Made by a program: the position numbers and the translations under genes
Shown here: positions 34,448 through 42,321 of the stretch, piece by piece
How the letters are laid out: the number at the start of each line of letters is the position of its first letter
How positions within the stretch are numbered: the first letter of the stretch is position 1
Source of the DNA: an uncultured Verrucomicrobiota bacterium
Lineage (GTDB): Bacteria > Verrucomicrobiota > Verrucomicrobiia > Verrucomicrobiales > DEV007
Assembly: GCA_902589825.1 (NCBI GenBank)
Contig: CACIUL010000012.1
Coordinates: forward strand, 1 to 61,806
Reading direction: 5' to 3'
Length of the DNA stretch: 61,806 nt
Notes under the pieces: model-generated
Database searches by the model: none
What the model saw: only the letters and a program-made list of their open reading frames with translations
Told to the model about the DNA's origin: nothing

Positions 34448-36076
34448 CTAGGCAATATTACCTGAAGATGATGACGAGGATTTTTCTTCATCGGCCCGTT
34501 TCAGGTTGAATACAATGCGATTTTCCTGGTCGAGGCCAGCCTGCAAATCAAGGGATAAGGCCCTGGAGCAGGTGCGTGCCAGGCACAGGCCAAGGCCACT
34601 GTGGTTATGATCAGTACGGGCATTGTCCTGCCTCCAGAAACGTTCAAAGAGGTGGGAGACAGATTCCGGTCCAATGCCTGATACCGTGTTTGAGACACGG
34701 AGGACCATGCCGTTCATGCCGGAGGAACCGGTGATATCAATCACTCCTCCGTCGGGCGTGTATTCGGTGGCATTGGAAAACAGGTTGGTAAAGATAAGGC
34801 GCAAAAGCTTCGGGTCACTCTCCAGTGTCTGCGTGTCCGGGATATCAAGGTTGACCTTGATATTTTTTTCAGCGGCGCGCTCAGCAAAGGGTTTCCAGCA
34901 TGACCGGCCAAGGCTGGAGATATCAACAGGTTCCGGTTGTATTTCCGCTTGCCCGTTCTCGTAACGACCAAGGGTCAAGAGGCTTTCAATAATGCCCTGC
35001 ATCTGCTCGGCAATTTCCAGGGTTTCCCTTGCCTGGTCAGTGTTTGCCTGCTCCGGCCAGCGCAGCGCAACCTCGGACATCATGCGCAGCTCTGCAATTG
35101 GAGTCCTCAACTCGTGTGCAAGGTCGGCACTGAACCTTTTCTCACGTTCAAAGCTCTCCTCGAGTCTTTCCATCAGCGCATTGAGGCGGCTGCAGATGGG
35201 GGTTAATTCGCCTGGCATGTCGTTGCTGGAAAATCGGCCGTCAAGTGATGAGGCATCAATGAGCGCGACCTTACTACCGAGCTTATCGAGGGGTTTCAGT
35301 CCACTTTTCAAGGCAAGGTGTATGAGGCCAACCGAGCCCAGGGCCGCAATGATGCCGATACCGGTTATGCCCAGAAGAAGATTGGCCAGGGTTTGATGCA
35401 TTGGTCCGGCATCCGTGGTGACTATTGCAGTGAGGTGGTGGAAACGGGGGGCATCCTGCGGGGGTGGTCCGCCGGGGCGCCTTCCCGGCGCGTTCTGCGG
35501 CGGCGGCGGCCCGGGGCGCCTGCCTGCAGGATCGTTGCCCCGCAGTCGTGCGAAACCAAACCCCTTGGGCCTGAACATAATCGCCATGGCTCGCATTTGT
35601 TCGCCGTCCTTGCCGGTCATGGGGAAGTATTGGGGGCTGCCGGGCTGGAGGTTGGCGGGTTTTTCAAGGTTCGCCTCACCGAGGTTGGGGGACTTGAGAA
35701 TTGTTGTGCCATCCGGTTTCCAGATTTGAAACTGGTAGCCGTTTTCCCGGGAGAAGTTTTCCCAGCGTTCGGCCAGTGCCCGTGAGCGGCTCTCCTCACG
35801 CAATGCCCTTTCTTCCCGCTGGGGTCTCTGGTCCCGGGTGGGGGATTCCTCGCGGTTGGCGGCTGCCGCCGGAGGCTTGATGTCATCGGAGAGCATGTGC
35901 CGAGGAACCATGTTGGTCATCAGGCGGATCGGGCTGTCCATCTTTGTAAGCCCGGCGTCAAGGCGGGCAAGTTCACCGCGCTGGACTGAGAAGTAGACAC
36001 CGGCCCCTGCGGCAACCCACATGATGGACAGGCCGAGAAGCAGCCAGGTAACCAGGCGCTTGCGGATAGAGGTCAT
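34448..36076 (-). CDS. Sensor histidine kinase with proline-rich periplasmic insert
   Basis: This 542-residue membrane histidine kinase has two membrane helices (about 9-30 and 229-256) bracketing a roughly 200-residue periplasmic sensor domain, then a HAMP-like linker. The phosphoacceptor is His321 in FSADLAHELRTPIAE. The ATP-binding domain has FTNLFSNATEYTP and GLGLCLARTCSRAL. The sensor domain contains an unusual insert at residues 184-212 (RRPGPPPPQ and GRRPGGPPPQ, a near-duplicate pair). Its start overlaps the regulator stop by one base, so translation is coupled. It resembles the QseC/CusS group. The stimulus is unknown. Confidence 0.9.
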   Translation of the reverse strand: MTSIRKRLVTWLLLGLSIMWVAAGAGVYFSVQRGELARLDAGLTKMDSPIRLMTNMVPRHMLSDDIKPPAAAANREESPTRDQRPQREERALREESRSRALAERWENFSRENGYQFQIWKPDGTTILKSPNLGEANLEKPANLQPGSPQYFPMTGKDGEQMRAMAIMFRPKGFGFARLRGNDPAGRRPGPPPPQNAPGRRPGGPPPQDAPRFHHLTAIVTTDAGPMHQTLANLLLGITGIGIIAALGSVGLIHLALKSGLKPLDKLGSKVALIDASSLDGRFSSNDMPGELTPICSRLNALMERLEESFEREKRFSADLAHELRTPIAELRMMSEVALRWPEQANTDQARETLEIAEQMQGIIESLLTLGRYENGQAEIQPEPVDISSLGRSCWKPFAERAAEKNIKVNLDIPDTQTLESDPKLLRLIFTNLFSNATEYTPDGGVIDITGSSGMNGMVLRVSNTVSGIGPESVSHLFERFWRQDNARTDHNHSGLGLCLARTCSRALSLDLQAGLDQENRIVFNLKRADEEKSSSSSSGNIA

Positions 36077-36756
36077 TATTTCTTCTTCACTTCGAGGACA
36101 TATCCCTGTCCCCGCCTGGTATGGATGAGCGGTACTGAAGCTTCAGAGGAGGCGATTTTCCTGCGCAGGTTGCAGATGGCGGAATCCACGACATTGCTCA
36201 TCGGGGAAACCAGTTCATCATAGATGTGCTCCTCGATCTCGGTGCGGGAAACCACAGCCCCCTGACGCATCATCAGGTATTCAAGCAGCGCGTATTCCCT
36301 GGCCGTCAAGTCAAGGCGGGCACCACCCCGTGAGGCCGTTTTTGCTGACGTGTCGATTTCAAGGTCGTCGATAGAAACCCTGGGGCTCGACTGGTGATAG
36401 GAACGGCGGCACAGTGCGTCTATACGGGCCAGGAGTTCCTCAAGGGCAAAGGGCTTCACCAGGTAATCGTCGGCCCCGCGCCGCAGGCCATTGACCCGGT
36501 CAGCGATCGTGTCCTTTGCCGTGAGGAAAAGAACGGGTGCCTGCTTGCCCCCATCCCTGATCTTTTCGAGGATTGTCAGCCCGTCCATGCCGGGAAGCAT
36601 AATGTCGAGAAGCAGGACATCATAACTGTTTTCCTGTGCCATCCAGAGCCCGTCGTTGCCATCGCCGGTTGCATCAACGGCATAGCCGGATTCGCGCAGG
36701 CCCTTGGCGACTGCATCACGCAGGCGGTTGGAGTCTTCTACGAGGAGTATACGCAT
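36076..36756 (-). CDS. OmpR-family response regulator
   Basis: This 226-residue two-component response regulator has a receiver domain with Asp51 as the phosphoacceptor (LLLDIMLPGMDGL), the conserved Asp8 (VEDSN) and a Lys at about 101 in DYLVKPF. A winged-helix DNA-binding domain follows (DLTAREYALLEYLM, VSPMSNVVDSAICNLRRKI, IHTRRGQGYVLE). It is transcribed ahead of the sensor kinase gene with a one-base overlap. Like other OmpR/PhoB relatives it probably activates target genes, and the adjacent EF-hand gene is a candidate target. Binding sites could not be assigned by eye. Confidence 0.93.
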   Translation of the reverse strand: MRILLVEDSNRLRDAVAKGLRESGYAVDATGDGNDGLWMAQENSYDVLLLDIMLPGMDGLTILEKIRDGGKQAPVLFLTAKDTIADRVNGLRRGADDYLVKPFALEELLARIDALCRRSYHQSSPRVSIDDLEIDTSAKTASRGGARLDLTAREYALLEYLMMRQGAVVSRTEIEEHIYDELVSPMSNVVDSAICNLRRKIASSEASVPLIHTRRGQGYVLEVKKK

Positions 36757-36810
36757 GGCTTGTTGTTTTAGGTTTCTTTACCAGACTACAGCGTCAAGAT
36801 GACCGAAAGA

Positions 36811-38043
36811 TTACGGGGTCAATTCCTCCTTGGATATGGCGAGAATCTGCAGGCGGTAAAAGACCCGTTTACTTTGTTCGCCGGGGGGCAGTTGCAGGGT
36901 GATGTTCCCGGAACCTGTTTTCCCAGGGGTGAAGGATTTGCTTGTCGGCTGCACATTCTTCCAAGAGCCGGGCCGGAGTGAGACTGAGCTCTGGATTGTT
37001 GCCGTTATCCCGGTGCTCGTGGCAACAGGATTCCAGTTGTAGGATACTTGAATGCTGCCGTCCTGCGCCGAGAAACGGATCCCCGGGACCTGGCCTGCAT
37101 CCTCGGGAGAAGTGCCAACTGCAAATTCCATGAGGTTTCCTGCCGAGTCATGGTCAGGGTCATCTTTGCCGGACATGCCCAGGTTGCCGAATTGGAGGTA
37201 TTCCCACCAGTCACCAAGGCCGTCATTGTCATGGTCGAGTTCAGGGTAGGGGGCAAGGAAAACAAGGCCGGCGAACTCAGGGTGGTCGATAAAGGGGTTT
37301 CGATTTCCCTGCCAGTTGGTAAAAATCCGGTGGTTTCGTTTTTGTTCCACCCGGTCCACGGGGTCGAGGTGGTGCCACTGGATAAGTGTGCGCAGTTTGC
37401 CAAATCGGGATGTTGCGGCATCCGGGTGATCAGAGAGCTGGAGGTTGGAGGTGCCTGAATCATTGCCGTCATAGCGTATTGCCATGTAGAAACAGGAACG
37501 GGCAATATCGCCCTTTTCCTCATCCCGGGGTTCCCAGGAGTCGTGATCCTTGCTGCAACCCGGTGCAGGAAACTGAAGGGGCAGGGATTTTTCGGGGTCG
37601 CTATTGTCGAAGAAAAGGCTGCCACGCTCGGAATTGACTTGCACGTCGCTGGGTCTCAGGTTGAACAGGTCGGAATTGTCCGGGCCGTCGTTGCCGATAC
37701 CGAAGTTACGCGGCCAAAGGTGCTCGCGGTTCCAGTTCCCGATTGCACCGCCATTGTTGTCTTTTGGGGAGGTGGCATCCGTGTAGATGAGATTGACCCG
37801 GGAGGCATTTGCCGCCGATGCGTCAAGGTCCAGGAAAGGCGGCCAGGAATACCTTACTTGCTCATGGTTATCAATGATATCGTGCAGAACGGATTGCAGG
37901 GCCTCACCGGACAGGCCGGTGGCGGGCGCATAGTATTGCGGAGGAGGGCTCCATTGATCCCCTGCCTGCGAATTTCCGATTACGGTTAAGCTCGTCAGGA
38001 TTACCGGGATACATTTTCTTAGGGTGAACATTCCTGCTTTCAA
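36811..38043 (-). CDS. Secreted endonuclease I with C-terminal calcium-repeat region
   Basis: This 410-residue protein has a signal peptide (residues 5-28) and an endonuclease I (EndA/NucM) nuclease domain at about residues 45-265. The catalytic His-Me-finger region is NWNREHLWPRNFG, with the further family segments DLFNLRPSDVQVNSERG, CFYMAIRYDG and IQWHHLDPVDRVEQKRNH. After residue 270 it continues with calcium-type repeats (LDHDNDGLGDWWE, DDPDHDSAGNLMEFAVG), similar to those of many exported Verrucomicrobia proteins, and a terminal beta domain. It probably degrades extracellular DNA for phosphate or nucleotides. A second ATG at 38031 gives a shorter N-terminus. Confidence 0.9.
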   Translation of the reverse strand: MKAGMFTLRKCIPVILTSLTVIGNSQAGDQWSPPPQYYAPATGLSGEALQSVLHDIIDNHEQVRYSWPPFLDLDASAANASRVNLIYTDATSPKDNNGGAIGNWNREHLWPRNFGIGNDGPDNSDLFNLRPSDVQVNSERGSLFFDNSDPEKSLPLQFPAPGCSKDHDSWEPRDEEKGDIARSCFYMAIRYDGNDSGTSNLQLSDHPDAATSRFGKLRTLIQWHHLDPVDRVEQKRNHRIFTNWQGNRNPFIDHPEFAGLVFLAPYPELDHDNDGLGDWWEYLQFGNLGMSGKDDPDHDSAGNLMEFAVGTSPEDAGQVPGIRFSAQDGSIQVSYNWNPVATSTGITATIQSSVSLRPGSWKNVQPTSKSFTPGKTGSGNITLQLPPGEQSKRVFYRLQILAISKEELTP

Positions 38044-38238
38044 CGATTTGCCGGGGGTGGGAGTGGATACAAATAATATGGCACAGGCATCCCTGACAGA
38101 AAGTTTTTCAGTTCAAGGGCAGGGAAAAGGGAAGTTCTGGCTGTTTCAAGATTCTGGACAGGCGTGATGGCGTGGGGATATACAATTTTTCCAGTGGTTG
38201 TTTGACGATAGTAAGGATGCCTTGAGAGTTAGCCTGTC

Positions 38239-38850
38239 ATGAACCGTATTAAGCAATTTTTTATCAATACAATTCTCGGCGGGTTGCTGGTCATCCTTCC
38301 GGTTGCCCTCTTCCTCTTTATAATGAGCTGGGTCTTTGGTATCGTGCGTGCTGCAATTGCCCCATTGACCAATGAGTTGCTGGAGAGGACCGCATTACCA
38401 GAGATCGTGGCCGATGTCATTGTCGTGTTGGCACTGATACTGTTGTGTTTCGTGGTTGGGATGGTCCTGAGGACAAGGCTCGGGAAATGGATTTACTCGC
38501 TGCTGGAGACCAAACTCCTCAGGAAGGCCCCGGGTTACGGCATCATCAAGGAGACCGTTTCCCAGTTCATCGGTAAAAAGAAGTCGCCCTTTTCCGCCAC
38601 GGCCCTGGTGCAGATCTTCGGCAATGACACCATGGTTTCTGCCTTTATTACCGACGAGCACAGTGACGGGAGCTTTACCGTGTTTGTGCCTACCGGCCCG
38701 AACCCCACCTCGGGCAACATCTATCACCTGCCTTCCAGACAGGTGAAGAAGATTGATGCCCCGGCTGATGAGATGATGCGTTCCATCATCAGCTGCGGAG
38801 CCGGATCATCCGAATTGCTCAAGCGCCTGAAGAGGGATGCGTTGAACTAA
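38239..38850 (+). CDS. DUF502-family inner-membrane protein
   Basis: This 203-residue protein has two membrane helices near the N-terminus (residues 10-35 and 54-78). A soluble domain follows with LGKWIYSLLETKLLRKAPGYGIIKETVSQF and VFVPTGPNPTSGNIYHLP, both hallmarks of DUF502, then the C-terminal MRSIISCGAG motif. DUF502 proteins are widespread, uncharacterised membrane proteins (in plants, the COV family related to vesicle transport). The gene stands alone, divergent from the endonuclease by 195 bp and 28 bp from the convergent UxaA-family gene. A TTGACG hexamer at 38202-38207 has no matching -10 at good spacing. Confidence 0.9.
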   Translation: MNRIKQFFINTILGGLLVILPVALFLFIMSWVFGIVRAAIAPLTNELLERTALPEIVADVIVVLALILLCFVVGMVLRTRLGKWIYSLLETKLLRKAPGYGIIKETVSQFIGKKKSPFSATALVQIFGNDTMVSAFITDEHSDGSFTVFVPTGPNPTSGNIYHLPSRQVKKIDAPADEMMRSIISCGAGSSELLKRLKRDALN

Positions 38851-38878
38851 CGGCTGACCGGAGGCTTTTCAGGGTTAC

Positions 38879-40534
38879 TCAGAGCGAGACACCGCGTTTC
38901 CAGGGAAGAAAGTCATCCTGACCGAGTTGGACCGCATTCGGGATGAAGCGTCCACTGGCGGTTTCAATGACCAGTTCAAGCAACCGGCTTCCCAGCTCAT
39001 CAATGGATGCCTCACCACGAATGATGGCCCCGGTGTCAAAGTCGATCATGTCTGGCAGGCGCTCGTAAAGCTCGGTATTGCTGGAAATTTTCAGCGTGGG
39101 GGCAACAGGGTTCCCGGTGGGAGTGCCAAGCCCGGTGGAGAAGAGCAGGATATTGGCCCCTGAGCCGGCCATGGCCGTTGTCGACTCGACATCGCTGCCC
39201 GGGGTGCAGAGCAGGGAGAGACCCGGATGGCGGACTGGCTCCGGGTAATCAAGCACATCGATGACCGGGGAGCTTCCGCCCTTTTTTGCCGCGCCTGCCG
39301 ATTTAATGGCATCGGTAACAAGGCCGTCGCGGATATTGCCCGGGGAGGGGTTTTCCCGGAACCCGGAACCATGAGCCTCAGCGCGCGCGTTGTAGGACTT
39401 CATCAGGTCGGCAAATCGGCCGGCCAGTGCGTCGGTTTCGCAACGGTCACACAGGCCCTGTTCGACCCCGCATAGTTCCGGGAACTCTGAAAGAATGACC
39501 GAGCCGCCCATTGCCGTCAGCAGGTTCGCACAGTGGCCGATGACCGGGTTGGCGGAAATGCCTGAAAACCCGTCTGATCCACCGCATTCCATACCGGCGC
39601 AAAGATGTGAGAGAGCTGAGGGCACGCGTTGCAACTCGTTGGCCCTTGCCATGCCGGCAAAGGTCTCGGTGATCGCCCGGTTGAGCATGTCGCGCTCTGA
39701 GGGATAGCGCTGCTGCTCGAAAATCAACAGTGGCTTCTTGAAAGCCGGGGCGCGTCTGCCAATCTCCTCTTCCAGCAGTTCCACCTGGGCGTTCTGGCAT
39801 CCAAGGCTCAGCACGGTGGCCCCGGCGACATTCGGGTGGTTGATATAGCCGGCAATCAGCCCGCAGAGGGTACGGGCATCATCGCGCGTGCCGCCACAGC
39901 CCAGCCCGTGGTCCAGGAACTTGATGCCATCAACATTTTTGAAGATACGTTCTGTGGGTGGCAACCCGGAATCGGTGCCCAGCCCGGGAAGGTCTTCGAT
40001 TTTTTTTCCGGCCCGGTAGGCTTCAACCAGTGCGCTTGCAAGGGAGCTGTAGGCATCCGCCTTGGAGTAGCCCAGTGCCTTGCCCAGGGACGTGCGCAGC
40101 ATGTCAAGGTTCCTGGACTCGCAGAACACCAGCGGCACCACAATCCAGTGGTTGGCTGTACCGACCCTGCCGTCATCACGCGGGTAACCGTCAAAGGTTC
40201 GGCCATGCCACTTGGCCGTGTCGGGTTTTTTCCACGCGCTCTGTGTTTTCTTGCCGGAATACTCAGAAGACTTGTGGGCGATATTTTCGGTATGGATAAG
40301 GCTGCCGGCGGCAATTGGCCGGGTAGCCGTGCCGACGGTGACACCATACATTGTGATGTCCTCTCCCTGGTTGAAATCACGCCCGGCCAGTTTCTGCTTG
40401 GCAGGTATTTCCTCGTTCGTGCGGAGCTCCCCCGATATTTCTATACCCGGGGCAATGTCCCTGAGCGCGACGAGGATGTCATCAGAGGGGTCAACGCGGA
40501 TGGCAGGAGGTGCTGGCATGGTTGGATCGAGCAT
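38879..40534 (-). CDS. UxaA-family sugar-acid dehydratase (altronate/galactarate type)
   Basis: This family dehydrates altronate, galactarate or similar sugar acids to 2-keto-3-deoxy products using Fe(II). The roughly 551-residue protein combines an N-terminal SAF domain (residues 10-95) with the large catalytic part: VGTANHWIVVPLVFCE, FLDHGLGCGGTRDD, HLCAGMECGGSDGFSG, PVIGHCANLL, SLLCTPGSDVESTTAMAG. ATG 40534 is my start choice. A TTG at 40558 would overlap the upstream dehydrogenase stop by 4 bp, as in translational coupling, so the start is open. It is co-transcribed with the zinc dehydrogenase, suggesting a sugar-acid catabolic operon. The substrate is not determinable here. Confidence 0.87.
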   Translation of the reverse strand: MLDPTMPAPPAIRVDPSDDILVALRDIAPGIEISGELRTNEEIPAKQKLAGRDFNQGEDITMYGVTVGTATRPIAAGSLIHTENIAHKSSEYSGKKTQSAWKKPDTAKWHGRTFDGYPRDDGRVGTANHWIVVPLVFCESRNLDMLRTSLGKALGYSKADAYSSLASALVEAYRAGKKIEDLPGLGTDSGLPPTERIFKNVDGIKFLDHGLGCGGTRDDARTLCGLIAGYINHPNVAGATVLSLGCQNAQVELLEEEIGRRAPAFKKPLLIFEQQRYPSERDMLNRAITETFAGMARANELQRVPSALSHLCAGMECGGSDGFSGISANPVIGHCANLLTAMGGSVILSEFPELCGVEQGLCDRCETDALAGRFADLMKSYNARAEAHGSGFRENPSPGNIRDGLVTDAIKSAGAAKKGGSSPVIDVLDYPEPVRHPGLSLLCTPGSDVESTTAMAGSGANILLFSTGLGTPTGNPVAPTLKISSNTELYERLPDMIDFDTGAIIRGEASIDELGSRLLELVIETASGRFIPNAVQLGQDDFLPWKRGVSL

Positions 40535-40554
40535 CAGGGGAAATTGGTATGCCG

Positions 40555-41580
40555 TCAATTAAACCGGTTAACGATTGTCAGGCCGCAGGGGTTTTCGAAG
40601 TTGCCCATTGCCTTCATGGCTTCCGGCACCTCCCCGAGGGAAATCAGGGATGTTTGAATGCCTGAAGGGTTGATTGTTCCCTCAGCAATCCTGTCGAGCA
40701 GTTCCCGGTAACCCGAAACCCCCATGCCGTGGCTGCCGATAATTCTGAGTTCCCGGGCAATGACCTCATCCATTGGCAGGGAGTGGTTACCATCTTTTCC
40801 GAGTAAAAGGCCGACCTGCACGTGCCTGCCGCCAGGGACAAGGGACCGGATGGCGCTTCTGCCTACCTGGGCACTGCCGATGGCATCCATGCTCACTTCA
40901 ACGGAAAGGTTCGTGGCTTCATCGGGATGCAGGGCAAGCTTTGCCCCCAGCTTTTCGGCATGGGCCAGCGCCTCGGGGCGGATATCGACGGCAATAACCT
41001 CGGCTCCCAGAGAAGAGGCGACCATGACAGCGGAAAGGCCGACTCCCCCGCAACCGAAAATCGCCACCTTCTCGCCGGCCTTGAGGCCTGCCTGGTCGGG
41101 GTGGGCAAGCGCCCGGTAGGCAGTGGCAAAACGGCAACCAAGGCTGGCCGCTGTGGTAAAATCCAGCGTTTCAGGGATTCCGATCAGGTTGGTTGCTGCA
41201 AACGGCAGGGCGATGTATTCGGCAAATGCCCCGTTTGCGCTGAACCCTGGCTGGAATTGCCCGGGACAGACCTGGGTATTTCCCTGTCCACAATGCCGAC
41301 ATGTCCCGCAACCGCAGGCAAAAGGCACGGTGACCCGGTCCCCCACCTGCCATTGACTGATACTGCTGTCAATGGCCTCGATGATTCCTGAGAACTCGTG
41401 TCCGGGAACGTGGGGCAGGGACTTGATGTCAGGGTCATGTCCCTGCCAGGCATGCCAGTCACTGCGGCATATGCCGACAGCCTTTACCCTGATAAGAGCC
41501 CCACCTTCAGGAATTCCGGGCTTGGCCAGGTCCACAATCTCGAGAGGGGCCTTGAAATCACTGAACTGGACGGCTTTCAT
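40555..41580 (-). CDS. Zinc-dependent medium-chain alcohol/polyol dehydrogenase
   Basis: This 341-residue MDR-family dehydrogenase has catalytic zinc ligands Cys38 (VGICRSD) and His61/Glu62 (GHEFSG). A structural zinc cluster is formed by Cys91, Cys94, Cys97 and Cys105 (CGTCRHCGQGNTQVC). The Rossmann NAD(P) motif is GCGGVGLSAVMVA. It probably oxidises a sugar alcohol, or a sugar-acid derivative, in the same pathway as the adjacent UxaA-family dehydratase; the family is broad, so the exact substrate is open. A minus-strand TATACT (41606-41611) is a possible -10 element. The gene diverges from the sigma factor gene by 89 bp. Confidence 0.9.
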   Translation of the reverse strand: MKAVQFSDFKAPLEIVDLAKPGIPEGGALIRVKAVGICRSDWHAWQGHDPDIKSLPHVPGHEFSGIIEAIDSSISQWQVGDRVTVPFACGCGTCRHCGQGNTQVCPGQFQPGFSANGAFAEYIALPFAATNLIGIPETLDFTTAASLGCRFATAYRALAHPDQAGLKAGEKVAIFGCGGVGLSAVMVASSLGAEVIAVDIRPEALAHAEKLGAKLALHPDEATNLSVEVSMDAIGSAQVGRSAIRSLVPGGRHVQVGLLLGKDGNHSLPMDEVIARELRIIGSHGMGVSGYRELLDRIAEGTINPSGIQTSLISLGEVPEAMKAMGNFENPCGLTIVNRFN

Positions 41581-41632
41581 GGTTTTTCCGGGAACATAAC
41601 CAGACAGTATAAGGCAAGGTGCTCCTTGGGCA

Positions 41633-41661
41633 TTGAGTTCATTTCAAGGTCATGTTATAGT
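41633..41661 (+). promoter_or_regulatory. Extended -10 promoter for the sigma/kinase operon, nearly leaderless
   Basis: The -35 element TTGAGT (41633-41638), a 17-base spacer and TATAGT (41656-41661) form a good vegetative promoter, with an extended-10 TG at 41653-41654. The expected start site is about 41667-41669, next to ATG 41670, so the message would have almost no leader. There is no Shine-Dalgarno sequence for this gene. This is a prediction from hexamer match only. Confidence 0.6.
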
Positions 41662-41669
41662 CGGGATTG

Positions 41670-42320
41670 ATGTCGGCCGAGCCTAAAGAGCCCGATTTCA
41701 GCGAGGCCTTCCAGAAAACTCGCAAGAGTTTGATTGAACGATTGGGAAACTGGGAGGATCAGAGGAGTTGGGATGATTTCTATCAAACCTATTACAGGCT
41801 CATTCACAGCGTTGCACTCAGGTCCGGGCTGCGCGATGAGGAAGCCTCGGATGTTGTCCAGGAGACAGTGCTGTGCATTGCTCACCAGCAGAAGGAAGGC
41901 AAATATGACCCGAAGAAGGGATCGTTCAAGGCCTGGCTGATGAACCTGACCCGCTGGAGGATCACCGACCAGTTCCGCAAGCGCAGGAAGGATACCGCGA
42001 TGTCACATGCCGCTTCGCTGGATGATTCACGCCGGACTGCCGTGCTTGATCGCATCGAGGATCCTGATGGCCCGGCTATCGATAAGGTCTGGAATGAGGA
42101 GTGGACAAAGAGCCTTAGAGAGCGAGGCCTGGCCATCGTCAAGAAACTGGTTTCCCCGAAACAATTCCAGATATTTGACTGTTACGTCATCAAGGGATGG
42201 CCTGCTGCCAAGGTGAAGGAGGAACTTGGGATAAGCTTTCCCCAGGTTTACCTCGCCAAAAACCGCGTGGGTGGAATACTGAAAAAAGAGATCAAGAAAC
42301 TGGAGCACAAACTTTTCTGA
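41670..42320 (+). CDS. Sigma-70-like RNA polymerase sigma factor paired with a Ser/Thr kinase
   Basis: This 216-residue sigma factor starts at ATG 41670; a TTG immediately before it is also in frame. Region 2 is visible (FYQTYYRLIHSVALRSGLRDEEASDVVQETVLCIAH, then FKAWLMNLTRWRITDQFRKRRKD). Region 4 is SPKQFQIFDCYVIKGWPAAKVKEELG with ISFPQVYLAKNRV. The linker carries a long acidic, basic-rich stretch. The gene has one base between its stop (42320) and the kinase TTG start (42322). Such sigma-kinase pairs are known in Planctomycetes and Verrucomicrobia, where the kinase is presumed to regulate the sigma factor. Its targets are unknown. Confidence 0.9.
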   Translation: MSAEPKEPDFSEAFQKTRKSLIERLGNWEDQRSWDDFYQTYYRLIHSVALRSGLRDEEASDVVQETVLCIAHQQKEGKYDPKKGSFKAWLMNLTRWRITDQFRKRRKDTAMSHAASLDDSRRTAVLDRIEDPDGPAIDKVWNEEWTKSLRERGLAIVKKLVSPKQFQIFDCYVIKGWPAAKVKEELGISFPQVYLAKNRVGGILKKEIKKLEHKLF

Positions 42321-42321
42321 T

